Source: Lachnospiraceae bacterium | GTDB taxonomy: Bacteria > Bacillota_A > Clostridia > Lachnospirales > Lachnospiraceae | Assembly (NCBI GenBank): GCA_017626435.1 | Contig: JAGAIR010000010.1 | Location: 62,001 to 126,000 of the forward strand | DNA length: 64,000 nt | Direction: 5' to 3' | In this document: one piece after another, positions 26,838 to 34,900 of the stretch | How the letters are laid out: each line of letters opens with the position of its first letter | How positions within the stretch are numbered: position 1 is the first letter of the stretch | Made by a program: the position numbers and the translations under genes | The notes under the pieces: model-generated | What the model saw: only the letters and a program-made list of their open reading frames with translations | Told to the model about the DNA's origin: nothing | The model's database searches: none

Positions 26838-27539
26838 ATGTCTAAGATTATATATTTACAAGACTACAACAAAAGAAAAAATAGAAGAGGAAAACATACA
26901 CAACTAGAAAGGATACTACATTTTAAAATGGAAAAGAAACCAACATCGATGGAAGTTATTAATCAGATTCGTAACGATGAGGATTTGAAAGATGATATTT
27001 CACAATGTGCAAAGAAAATATTAGAAGTATTTGAAATTGATGCGGACAAGCAGTATGTTCCAATAGTAAAAATATTGAATTTGCTAGGGATAAAGACATA
27101 TAAGCAGAAAATGAAGCCGGATGAATTATCAGCTTATCTTTCTGTTGATCCTAGATATTATGCCAAGTATGGAACAACAAAAATTGCTTGTGTGAACGAA
27201 AAAGATACAGATGGACATATGAGATTTGCTTTAGCCCATGAATTAGCACATTATATATTTGATTATAATGAGGCAAAAGATCCTACATTTTATTCTACAT
27301 ATATGAAAAATAGTCAAGACAAAGATTATAAAGAAGACCGTGCGAATGAATTTGCTGCTAATTTACTAATGCCAGCAGATATATTCATAAAAAAAAGAAT
27401 GTGTTTTGAAAAAGAAGAGGAGAACAGTAAGCCTGATGTCATTGCACGCTTGGCTGATTATTTTGGTGTATCAACAGAATCTATTTTAAAAAGATATATT
27501 GAAGTAGAGAATATAGTTGAAGTACAAATTGAAGGATAG
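26838..27539 (+). CDS. ImmA/IrrE-family metallopeptidase
   Basis: A 233-residue protein with the zinc peptidase motif HELAH (His134, Glu135, His138) followed by EDRANEFAANLLMP, the usual family arrangement. The N-terminal part is basic. In ICEBs1 of Bacillus, ImmA cleaves the XRE repressor ImmR to start excision; by analogy this protein probably acts on the XRE repressor encoded at 30703-31101. The ATG at 26838 follows AAAGGGGGTG at 8 bases; the TTG at 26820 overlaps that site and is rejected. It forms an operon with the membrane protein gene six bases downstream. Confidence 0.88.
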   Translation: MSKIIYLQDYNKRKNRRGKHTQLERILHFKMEKKPTSMEVINQIRNDEDLKDDISQCAKKILEVFEIDADKQYVPIVKILNLLGIKTYKQKMKPDELSAYLSVDPRYYAKYGTTKIACVNEKDTDGHMRFALAHELAHYIFDYNEAKDPTFYSTYMKNSQDKDYKEDRANEFAANLLMPADIFIKKRMCFEKEEENSKPDVIARLADYFGVSTESILKRYIEVENIVEVQIEG

Positions 27540-27545
27540 AAAAGT

Positions 27546-28079
27546 ATGGACAGTATAGAGAATCAAACATCTGATCAAGTACTTAACGATAAAGTAGCTG
27601 AAGAGCATAAAAAAGAAATAGAAGAAAAGGTAGTTAAAGAGAATCTTCCTCCAGAGAATGTACGAAGTTTAAGTTCAGATAAAGATTTGCGGGCACATGA
27701 TAAAAAAAGTTTGGCTGATCATAATGAACAATATACACGACTTTTGGAAGCATATGTTGATAATACTAAAAGCTCAATGAAATTTAAGGAGTATAAAAAG
27801 TATGATATTTTTGATTTATCTATGATATTGTTCATTGGTGTTCCGATTGCAATGGTAGTTATTGTATTTACTTGCTTACTGATTACGGCATTAAATCCAG
27901 AAATTGGAGCTTTGGATGTCTTGCCAGAGATTTTAGCGGCATTTGGTTCTGTAATTGCTACATATTTTACAATCATAAAATTGATAACAGGATATCTGTT
28001 TAATAAAAAAGAAGAAAAGATGATGGAAAATATTATTACTAAAATTCAAGAATATGATTCGACATTAAGAGGAAATTAA
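27546..28079 (+). CDS. Two-helix membrane protein of unknown function
   Basis: A 177-residue protein not recognised as a known family. A long acidic, charged cytoplasmic N-terminus (1-95) is followed by two membrane helices (FDLSMILFIGVPIAMVVIVFTCLLITAL and VLPEILAAFGSVIATYFTIIKLITGYLF) and a short charged tail. It lies 6 bases after the ImmA-like gene, so the two are co-expressed. It may tether or gate the peptidase, or be an immunity or exclusion protein of the element; nothing in the sequence decides this. Confidence 0.75.
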   Translation: MDSIENQTSDQVLNDKVAEEHKKEIEEKVVKENLPPENVRSLSSDKDLRAHDKKSLADHNEQYTRLLEAYVDNTKSSMKFKEYKKYDIFDLSMILFIGVPIAMVVIVFTCLLITALNPEIGALDVLPEILAAFGSVIATYFTIIKLITGYLFNKKEEKMMENIITKIQEYDSTLRGN

Positions 28080-28222
28080 GCTTTTAACAAAATTATTCTA
28101 AGTGACGATTTATTTTTGCAAGTGTAACTTAATAAGGAAGCCGTTGGTTAATATATACTTATTTGTCGGTGAATTATTACTACATAAAAAATAGCACCTT
28201 ACTACGAGAAAATAGTCTTTAA

Positions 28223-28251
28223 TTGACACATTGTTTATAAAAGTATATAAT
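28223..28251 (+). promoter_or_regulatory. Promoter of the putative antitoxin RNA
   Basis: A consensus promoter: TTGACA (28223-28228), 17-base spacer, TATAAT (28246-28251). No protein gene follows on this strand before the terminator at 28319-28358. Confidence 0.8.
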
Positions 28252-28257
28252 GAACTT

Positions 28258-28368
28258 AGCAAGACAGCTGGAGAGTAGCTGCTACCTACTCGTTCCGGCG
28301 AATTTATAAGCTAGATAGAAATAGCCGTCTATTCTTTCCAGGAACCAGACGGCTATTTCTTATTTTTC
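28258..28368 (+). ncRNA. Putative RNA antitoxin convergent with the holin-like toxin gene
   Basis: A strong promoter and a strong terminator define an RNA of about 110 bases without a credible ORF. Its 3' part is complementary to the 3' end of the toxin message on the opposite strand, through the shared terminator and the end of the toxin ORF. Its 5' part (TATAATGAACTTAGCAAG and AGCTGG, with a GAGTAGC-rich hairpin) is a near copy of the 5' end of the toxin transcript, so loop-loop pairing is also possible. This is the layout of type I toxin-antitoxin loci such as par of pAD1. Function is inferred. Confidence 0.6.
28319..28358. terminator. Shared bidirectional terminator of the toxin-antitoxin-like locus
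   Basis: AAATAGCCGTCT (28319-28330) pairs perfectly with AGACGGCTATTT (28347-28358). A T-rich run follows on the plus side. The toxin stop codon lies in the right arm. Confidence 0.85.
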
Positions 28369-28436
28369 AAATTCAGAATGGAAACAATAAGTAACGCAAT
28401 AGTAAGTAATACCATAAATTCTTCATATGTACTCAT
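28353..28436 (-). CDS. Holin-like type I toxin peptide (27 residues)
   Basis: The minus-strand ORF encodes MSTYEEFMVLLTIALLIVSI followed by LNLKNKK. A short polar start, one hydrophobic helix and a basic tail are the pattern of the putative holin-like toxin (Hol-Tox) family. A perfect AAGGAGG ribosome binding site lies upstream at 28443-28449 on the same strand. The product would insert into the membrane and depolarise it if not repressed. The gene is too short for normal ORF calling. It converges with the putative antitoxin RNA, and such loci often stabilise mobile elements. Confidence 0.75.
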   Translation of the reverse strand: MSTYEEFMVLLTIALLIVSILNLKNKK

Positions 28437-28742
28437 AAGCTTTCCTCCTTCCGCAAGACTCGGAATGAGTAGAGCCGCCCTACCAGCTGCCTGGTTAAGT
28501 TCATTATATAATTGTCAAATTTGCTCTGGTGCAATAAATTTACTCCAGGTGTGTTATAATATCTTGTAAATTGTACTAAAAAGTATAGCATATTGAGTTA
28601 TTTAAGTAAAATAAAAGAATTTTAGAATCCATAACAAAGATTAAAAAAGTAATATTGTATCTATGATATGGTAGAAATTTCCATAATATATTGAATAGTT
28701 TATGTTTTATAATTATTAAAAACATTAACGAAAGATAAAAAG

Positions 28743-28940
28743 ATGGAAGTATTAATATGGCAAGCCAGAGAAAAGCAAGGGATAAGTCTGGAACAGCTCA
28801 GTAAAATGACGGGGATCTCACGAAGCACACTGAACAATATTGAAAATGGAAAAACAGATCCCTCTTTTCCACAGCTGGAGAAGATTGCAAAATTTTTTAA
28901 TTGCAAGATAGGAGATATAGTAAAGTCAGATTACCTTTAA
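28743..28940 (+). CDS. Small XRE-family DNA-binding protein
   Basis: A 65-residue protein that is almost entirely an XRE helix-turn-helix: VLIWQAREKQGISLEQLSKMTGISRSTLNNIENG, then PSFPQLEKIAKFFNCKIGDIV. No extra domain is present. It is probably a repressor or Cro-like factor of the element. It lies between the toxin-antitoxin-like locus and the transglutaminase-like gene. A palindromic hairpin follows its stop by 21 bases. Confidence 0.88.
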   Translation: MEVLIWQAREKQGISLEQLSKMTGISRSTLNNIENGKTDPSFPQLEKIAKFFNCKIGDIVKSDYL

Positions 28941-28955
28941 AATTTGTATAGAAGC

Positions 28956-28985
28956 AAAGAAGGTGCCATTTTTGGCACCTTCTTT
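28956..28985. terminator. Hairpin after the XRE gene, copy 1 of the GGTGCCA palindrome
   Basis: GGTGCCA-N4-TGGCACC at 28962-28979 is extended by AAAGAA/TTCTTT into a 13-base stem. It could end the XRE transcript, but the core palindrome recurs at 58278, 61590 and 62569 in this element, so a binding-site role is also possible. Confidence 0.7.
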
Positions 28986-28996
28986 GAAATCAGATA

Positions 28997-29053
28997 ATTT
29001 GTCAACTTTTTTTGTATGTTACTATTGCATAACAAACAAAAAAAGAATATTAT
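28997..29053 (+). promoter_or_regulatory. Promoter of the transglutaminase-like gene with a conserved 25-bp upstream block
   Basis: TTGCAT (29025-29030) and TATTAT (29048-29053) are 17 bases apart. The 25 bases at 28997-29021 are identical to 61624-61648 in front of the parA promoter, at the same distance from the -35. This implies shared control of the two genes. Confidence 0.75.
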
Positions 29054-29120
29054 ATATTATAAATAATCATAGAAACACTTTTTTGGGGACGAGTTTAGAA
29101 TTAGACAAGGAGGAGTAGTT

Positions 29121-30386
29121 ATGAAAAGATGGAGAGTTGGAAAAGTATTATTATTAACAATGGTATCATTATTATTATTATCTGTTGCAGAAAAAAATGC
29201 AGCTGCTAAGACAGAAACAAAGGCGGTAACAATCCAGGAAGGAAAAATAAAAACGGTAAAATCCCTATGGCCTGGAAGTGTTAAGAAGTATCGTGCAAAG
29301 TGTTCCGATAAGCGCATCGCATCTGTACGAATGAAAAGGATAGGGATTCAGATTAAAGGAAAGAAAGCCGGGAAAGCGAAGATTACAGTAAAAGTGATTA
29401 ATCGGAAAAAGCAGGTAAATACCTATAAATTTAAAGTGACTGTAAAGGTAAATAAGAAGAATAGTTCTAATGCAGCTTCAACTTCTACACCAAAACCAAC
29501 AACTGAAGTGACAATGAAACCTGCAATGCCAGTGTTCCCAACTGGGACACCATCACCAAGACCAACATCAGTCGTTACACCAACACCAGAACCGACTGCA
29601 ACACTAGAAGCAAAACCAAAGTATTCCTATGAGGTGGAAGTTTTGAATGATGAAATGACTCAATATGGCAATATTAGTTGGATGTATCCGACAGGGACTG
29701 TAATATACATTAAAACAGAAAATCCAGATTTAAGTACGATAGATATATGGGGTGGAACGGAAAAATATGAATACCACGAAGAAGGATATTATACAGTTAC
29801 AGATGGGTTTACTGTATATAGCACCAATTATGTGGACATAAATTACTTGGATGAAGATAGAGAAAAAGTAGCTGGTGGTTATGTGTTTATGTGCACATGG
29901 AACACTCCTGGTATAAAAAATCTTACGATAGCAGAGAAAGTGGGAGAGGAATGGGTGATAGGTGTAACAAAAAACATTCTTTTGAAAGACTATGATAAAG
30001 AAGTGAATGCATGGTATGAAAACGTATTAAATGAGGTCACAAACGCTGAAATGACAGATTATGAAAAGATGGATGCTTTAAAAAGTTATGTATTAAATCA
30101 TTTTATGTATCTGTGCTATTATGAAGATACAGATGGAAATTGGCTTGGAGCAAACAGTGCTGTTAATGAAGGGGTTTTTTGGGAGAACAGACATATAGAT
30201 TGCATAGGAGCGACAATTATTATGTGTCATTTTGCAGAAAAACTAGGACTGGAAGCGGAATGGACTTATGCAGGATACTTAAACCATCATTATGCAACTG
30301 TTTATATTGATGGGGATGGATATGAATTTGATGCATGTCCTATGCCTAATACTGGAAGGATAAAAGAATGGGAATATATTATTTAA
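29121..30386 (+). CDS. Secreted transglutaminase-like protein
   Basis: A 421-residue exported protein: signal peptide (MKRWRVGKVLLLTMVSLLLL to about 30), a lysine-rich Ig-like region (about 30-110), a Pro/Thr-rich linker (about 115-170), a middle beta-rich domain, and a C-terminal transglutaminase-like fold with a plausible triad: Cys361 in HIDCIGATIIM, His390 in LNHHYATV and Asp404 in EFDACP. The family includes proteases and crosslinking enzymes; which reaction applies is unknown. Cargo on a conjugative element with this domain could act on cell-surface or partner-cell proteins. Its promoter shares a 25-bp block with that of parA. The start has an AGGAGGAG site. Confidence 0.82.
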   Translation: MKRWRVGKVLLLTMVSLLLLSVAEKNAAAKTETKAVTIQEGKIKTVKSLWPGSVKKYRAKCSDKRIASVRMKRIGIQIKGKKAGKAKITVKVINRKKQVNTYKFKVTVKVNKKNSSNAASTSTPKPTTEVTMKPAMPVFPTGTPSPRPTSVVTPTPEPTATLEAKPKYSYEVEVLNDEMTQYGNISWMYPTGTVIYIKTENPDLSTIDIWGGTEKYEYHEEGYYTVTDGFTVYSTNYVDINYLDEDREKVAGGYVFMCTWNTPGIKNLTIAEKVGEEWVIGVTKNILLKDYDKEVNAWYENVLNEVTNAEMTDYEKMDALKSYVLNHFMYLCYYEDTDGNWLGANSAVNEGVFWENRHIDCIGATIIMCHFAEKLGLEAEWTYAGYLNHHYATVYIDGDGYEFDACPMPNTGRIKEWEYII

Positions 30387-30544
30387 TTTAGAAATTATTT
30401 TGTGTCGAAACGTGTTGAGTTTTGTCTGACGATTTCCAGGATATTGGAAATCGTATGGAAACCTATTTATTTCCAGAAATTTCATGTTACACTGTTTATG
30501 ATAAAAATAAAGAATAAACTATGAGGCATGGGGAGGTATATAGG

Positions 30545-30700
30545 ATGAAAAAAGAAAGAAGAAAATTTATAAAAGAAAATTTGGATTACAAAAAAATAAT
30601 AATTCAATCAATTCGGTCTTTAGATAATGAGCAGGACAAACGGTTCTTAATTCAAATAATAGTTATGATAAATACACATATAAGAAACGGTAACCATTAA
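30545..30700 (+). CDS. Small basic hypothetical protein (51 residues)
   Basis: An ATG at 30545 behind GGGGAGG opens a 51-codon frame (MKKERRKFIKENLDYKKIII, then SLDNEQDKRFLIQI) ending in the left arm of the next terminator. It is helical and lysine-rich with no recognised domain. The ribosome binding site and helical character favour a real gene. It converges with the XRE repressor gene. Confidence 0.5.
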   Translation: MKKERRKFIKENLDYKKIIIQSIRSLDNEQDKRFLIQIIVMINTHIRNGNH

Positions 30701-30713
30701 GGTTACCGTTTCT
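30684..30713. terminator. Bidirectional terminator between the 51-residue ORF and the XRE repressor
   Basis: GAAACGGTAACC and GGTTACCGTTTC form a 12-base stem with a 5-base loop between convergent genes. It overlaps the stops of both. Confidence 0.8.
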
Positions 30714-31101
30714 TCATTCTATTTAAAGTTTCTATGGCAGTATTTTTAATAATCTGTTTGGATGACGGTTCAAGTTTTTCATAGACTACTATAAAATTTT
30801 TGATTAAATCAGCAATTACATCATCTGTATCATCTAATAATTCTTGTGTATATTGAGCTAATTCCATATCAAAAGAATGTTCTACAAAAACTTCTTCATC
30901 TGTTCCACCATTTAATAGCCAATCAGGATTCACTAAATATTTTTCTGAAATATAATCAAGAACTCGGGGAGTTACGGAAACAGCATTTGTCTCAATATTT
31001 CCCAAATTGGAGCGGCTTATTTTTATACTGTTAGAAAACTCTTGTTGTGTAAGATGTAATATATCTTTTCTTAAATAACGAATACGTTCACCTATTGTCA
31101 T
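30703..31101 (-). CDS. XRE-family repressor (ImmR-like)
   Basis: A 132-residue protein. The N-terminal helix-turn-helix is MTIGERIRYLRKDILHLTQQ and SIKISRSNLGNIETNAVSVTPRVLDYISEKY, followed by VNPDWLLNGG and a helical C-terminal domain. The ATG at 31101 follows GAGGAGG at 31107-31113, so an upstream ATG at 31149 is rejected. It is divergent from the small genes that lead into the adhesin and transfer operon. Three regularly spaced repeats fill the intergenic region, so it is probably the master repressor of the element and a likely substrate of the ImmA-like peptidase. Confidence 0.87.
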   Translation of the reverse strand: MTIGERIRYLRKDILHLTQQEFSNSIKISRSNLGNIETNAVSVTPRVLDYISEKYLVNPDWLLNGGTDEEVFVEHSFDMELAQYTQELLDDTDDVIADLIKNFIVVYEKLEPSSKQIIKNTAIETLNRMKKR

Positions 31102-31140
31102 AATTACCTCCTCTTCGGAAAGAGTATCATACAAAAAAAT

Positions 31141-31232
31141 GCTTGTCAAGGACGAGAAAATATTTTGGAATGCTTGACAAGGACTTATAAAGAATATAAA
31201 ATGTCCGTAAAGGACAAGAAAGGAAGTTTGCT
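31141..31232. promoter_or_regulatory. Divergent promoter region with three 31-bp operator repeats
   Basis: AAGGAC occurs at 31148, 31179 and 31210, exactly 31 bases apart, inside longer similar units (GCTTGTCAAGGAC, GCTTGACAAGGAC, CCGTAAAGGAC). A plus promoter, TTGACA (31174-31179) with TAAAAT (31197-31202) at 17 bases, and the minus -35 TTGACA (complement of 31144-31149) both fall within the repeats. A repressor bound here would control both directions. Confidence 0.75.
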
Positions 31233-31233
31233 A

Positions 31234-31455
31234 ATGGTTAAAGAATATAAAAAAGAGATAGAAGAAATTGTTGTGATATTAAAACAGCTTGATGTAATTG
31301 AATTAGCATCTATTCTGGATAAAGCTGTATTTGCCTATGAACTTCAAATAGCACAGACGAAATATGAGCAAGAAAATAATCAAGGTGAAAATAAAGAAAG
31401 TGAGAGGACAGTAACATCAAAGAATAGGGACAATCTGTGCAGGAATAAGATATGA
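31234..31455 (+). CDS. Small helical protein of unknown function
   Basis: A 73-residue protein (MVKEYKKEIEEIVVILKQLD, then VIELASILDKAVFAYELQIAQ) with a charged, low-complexity tail. Upstream in-frame starts at 31165 and 31201 lie inside the operator region and lack ribosome binding sites; the ATG at 31234 follows GAAAGGAAG by 6 bases. It is the first gene after the rightward promoter, an early-gene position typical of regulators or excision factors, but no DNA-binding motif is evident. Confidence 0.6.
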   Translation: MVKEYKKEIEEIVVILKQLDVIELASILDKAVFAYELQIAQTKYEQENNQGENKESERTVTSKNRDNLCRNKI

Positions 31456-31473
31456 AAAAAGGAGGTGTCCAAC

Positions 31474-31650
31474 ATGAGTACATATCTAGGTTCAAGAATA
31501 TATAACGGTACAACGGTGCATCGTTATGTAGCAAATACTACAGAGGAAGAGGATCAGGATTGTATCAGGATGGCACTGGAAATTTGTGTCCGCTTCAAAA
31601 TGAAAAAACAAGAGCAGGAAAAGGATAAAAAGCCAGATTCAGATAAGTAA
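31474..31650 (+). CDS. Small charged protein of unknown function
   Basis: A 58-residue protein beginning MSTYLGSRIYNGTTVHRYVA, with a lysine-rich C-terminus. The ATG at 31474 follows AGGAGGTG; a GTG at 31465 overlaps that site. It is the second small gene of the rightward transcript. No family is recognised. Confidence 0.6.
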   Translation: MSTYLGSRIYNGTTVHRYVANTTEEEDQDCIRMALEICVRFKMKKQEQEKDKKPDSDK

Positions 31651-31757
31651 CAAAAGGAATGAATTTTGTTCGGATTTTGTTACAAATGAAAACAAGAGAT
31701 AGTTTCCCACAAAGGGTATCTATATAAAACATAATACAAGGAGGTGATCTAAATGTC

Positions 31758-31952
31758 ATGAGAAAAGCTTTCTCATGGAAAGAGCTATTTATGGAGGAAG
31801 CTTATAAATGGAAAGTCCGAATAGAAAATATGCAAAAGATTCAGATTGGTGTCCATTCAATTAAATTTGACGAAGAAAAGAGGATGGATGCTACAGATAT
31901 TAAAGATTGTGTTGAATATAGTACTGCTATCATTCAAACAGTTTGCAAATAA
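31758..31952 (+). CDS. Small hypothetical protein (64 residues)
   Basis: MRKAFSWKELFMEEAYKWKV and the rest show a helical protein with no known domain. An AGGAGGTGAT site precedes ATG 31758 by about 9 bases. An ATG at 31753 would read only Met-Ser before a stop that overlaps the real start. Third small gene before the adhesin. Confidence 0.5.
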   Translation: MRKAFSWKELFMEEAYKWKVRIENMQKIQIGVHSIKFDEEKRMDATDIKDCVEYSTAIIQTVCK

Positions 31953-31997
31953 TTTTAGGTGCTATTTATGGTACTTAATGAAAGAAAGGACTTTAAC

Positions 31998-34900
31998 ATG
32001 GTTATTAGACGAAAGTGGAAGAAATTTTTATCCTTTTGTCTTGTCTTAGCAATGGTATTTTCGTTGATCCCACAGACAGCACAGAAAGTAAATGCTGCTG
32101 AGGCATCGGCAGACATTTCTAATTTGGGACAACTGGGAACATTGACAATAGGAAATAAAACGAAAAATGGAAATTGGTACAAGTTATCAGTAAATGGAGC
32201 AAATGCATTTTGCATGAATTTGGGACATACCTGTCATTCGGGGGATGTATACCAGTCTGCAGATACTGTCTATAAGAATACGGATGGTGGAAAAAAGCGA
32301 TTAAAAGCCTACATCGGGTATTGGTTTGATATCACCATGAAACAGAAAAAGCAGGCATATGTCCTGGCACAGGCATTGTTTTGGAGTGTACAGGAGGATG
32401 TGACAGAGGAAAGCCGATTGAAGGAGATTATACGAACGATTAAAGACAATACTGGTTATTTCTCCAATAAAACAACAGATGATTTATACAATGATATTTT
32501 TGCAGTTGGCGGAAACTTTGAAGTAAAGGTCACGGAATGGACATATGCTGGTTCTGGTTCACACCGTCAGAAATTATTGGAAGTTAAAGCAACATCAACA
32601 TCGGTTCCTCAATATAAGCTGTTAAACAGTAAAGTGAAATATCGTCAAAGAATCAATATTATAAAAAAAGATGAAGACGGAAACCCGCTTTCAGATGTAG
32701 CGTTTACATTAACTGCAGAAAATCTGGATGAAATGGTTTCTTTTCAATATTTTGGCAAAAACGCGGTTGAGGATGGGGCTGTGCAGGATGATCAGGATCA
32801 GTTTGAGGTGACTGCGGTAACAGCTGCAGATGGGACGATTCATTATCGGTTTACCTACCAATTGTTATCTGAGGATTATGGATATGTTCCAGATGCAGAA
32901 TTAAATCAAATGAATGATGCCACAAAGCAGGCAGTTCGGGATGAGCTGGAAGCAGATGGATATCGTTATGCAAAAGATTTGACAAAATCGGGAGCGAATG
33001 CACTGGCAGAGAAAGATTTGGAACTGCAGTTTTTAAAAATTAGCAACAGTTATCTCATTAGGGAAACAGATACGGGAAATGACAAAATTGTTGCAGACCC
33101 AGAGTATGCTGCAGGAAAGAGGATCACAGTGACTGCTAAGAACAGCTGGAAGCAAAATAAGGATGGTACTTGGGCAGAGGTTGCAGATGGGACTCTATCG
33201 GAATATCCGTTATCTTACAGTTTAAACATACAGAATAATTATAAGAAAATTTCTCTTATTGTGAAGAAAAAGGATGGCTACAGTGAAGACGGAAAAGCAC
33301 ATGGAAATGCTTCTCTGGATGGGGCAAAATTTCAGCTATATGAAGATGGTGCATGTACAGTACCAGCATCGGTAGTGGATAAGAATGGAGAAAAAGTAAC
33401 TGCAGGGGTCTATACCATAAAAGGTGAAAAACTTACAACGGATTTTTTGCGGAGTGGTAAGACTTATTATCTGAAGGAAATTCAAAGTCCGATCGGATAT
33501 ATATCAGATCAGCAGGTGATTCCGGTTACGGCAGATACCAATCCGGAGGCGGTAGAATATACCTGGGAAGGGCAGTCGGTGACAGTGTATAATCAGCCGA
33601 TTACAGGACAATTTACCATATGTAAAGTGAAATCAAATGGAACAACAGGAGAAGGTGATTGGGAAACAGGTTCCCAATTTCAGGTTTATCTGAAAGAAAA
33701 AGGGAGTTATGAAGATTGCGATGAATACGAAAGAGATACGATTACGATAGGGATAGATGGAAAAGCTACGACCAAGAGGCTATATTATGGGGAATATGTA
33801 ATTCATCAGATCAGCACAGGGGGAGCTGATACAGAAATGATTGCGGATACTGTAAAGGTTATTGATGGCAGGCAGGAGGAACCCGTACAAGTCTATATTG
33901 ACTATCCCTTCCAATCATATCTGCGTATCATTAAAAAGAGTGGCAGTACCGAAAAGACTGTTTTAAAAGAAGGTACTGCATACCAGATATACCAGGTTGA
34001 CGAGCAGACTGGGAAAGAATCTTTGATAACACAGAGTCACAGCAACGGAAACCAGATCATTCAGACTGATACTTTCCAAACAGATGAAAGTGGACAAGTT
34101 ATGACATGGAAGCCCTTGCCTTCCGGATTGTATCGCATCTATGAGATATCTGCTGCGAATGGATTCCATATCACAAAGAAATATATTGAAGTAGAGATTA
34201 ACAGTAAAGCAGACAACTATACACAGGAAAGCGATGCAGAGGGCAACACCTATACAACGGTTAGTCTGGATTATACCAACGAAGAAACTTATGGAAAATT
34301 ATCTGTAAAGAAAACTGGTGAGCAGCTTGCGGATTTTGTCTGGAGGGAAAAAGACGAAAAAGACCTTTCGGATCTGCCGGAGATTTTGGACAGCCTTTCA
34401 AAGGACAGAAGTCGATTTGTTTATGAAAAGACTAGGCTGAAAGGGGTTGTTTTTGAGGTATACGCTGCGGAAGATATTTTTACCCAGGATAATCAGGGAA
34501 CTACATGGTATCAGAAGGGAGATCTTGCCTGCACCATTACCACAGGAAAGGGTGCACAATTTACTTCACAGTGTGGAGGGATTAGTGATTATAGCATGTC
34601 TTCAGATGGAACAGTCACTGTAAACCTCCCGTTGGGAAAATATCAGGTAAAGGAGAAGGATACTGTTTATGGCTATGTTCTTCCAGAAAAGACCTGGGAT
34701 GTGGAATTTGCCTGGGAAAATAAAGAGGATGAGTTTGTACTGGATTCTTCTGGAATAACAGATCAAAATGGTGTACTTTCTGTTTTCAATGAACGTGCAA
34801 AAGCAGAGGTTTCTATTTTAAAACAGGATAGTAGGACATCAAAACCTGTAAGTGGTGCTGTGTTTGGTCTGTATACCAAAGATGCTATTTATAATGCTGC

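Larger units (their letters stand above)
28246..28534. repeat. Inverted duplication flanking the toxin-antitoxin-like locus
   Basis: The plus-strand segment starting at TATAATGAACTTAGCAAG (28246) reappears on the minus strand as TATAATGAACTTAACCAG near 28530, followed in both by CAGCTGG and TACTC-TTCCG elements. Both transcripts thus start with related sequence. The 660 bases between 28080 and 28742 hold this locus and no other gene that I can support. Confidence 0.65.

Noticed and set aside
31165..31233. Longer start for the first small gene after the repressor
   Set aside because: The extension runs through the operator repeats and promoter and lacks a ribosome binding site.
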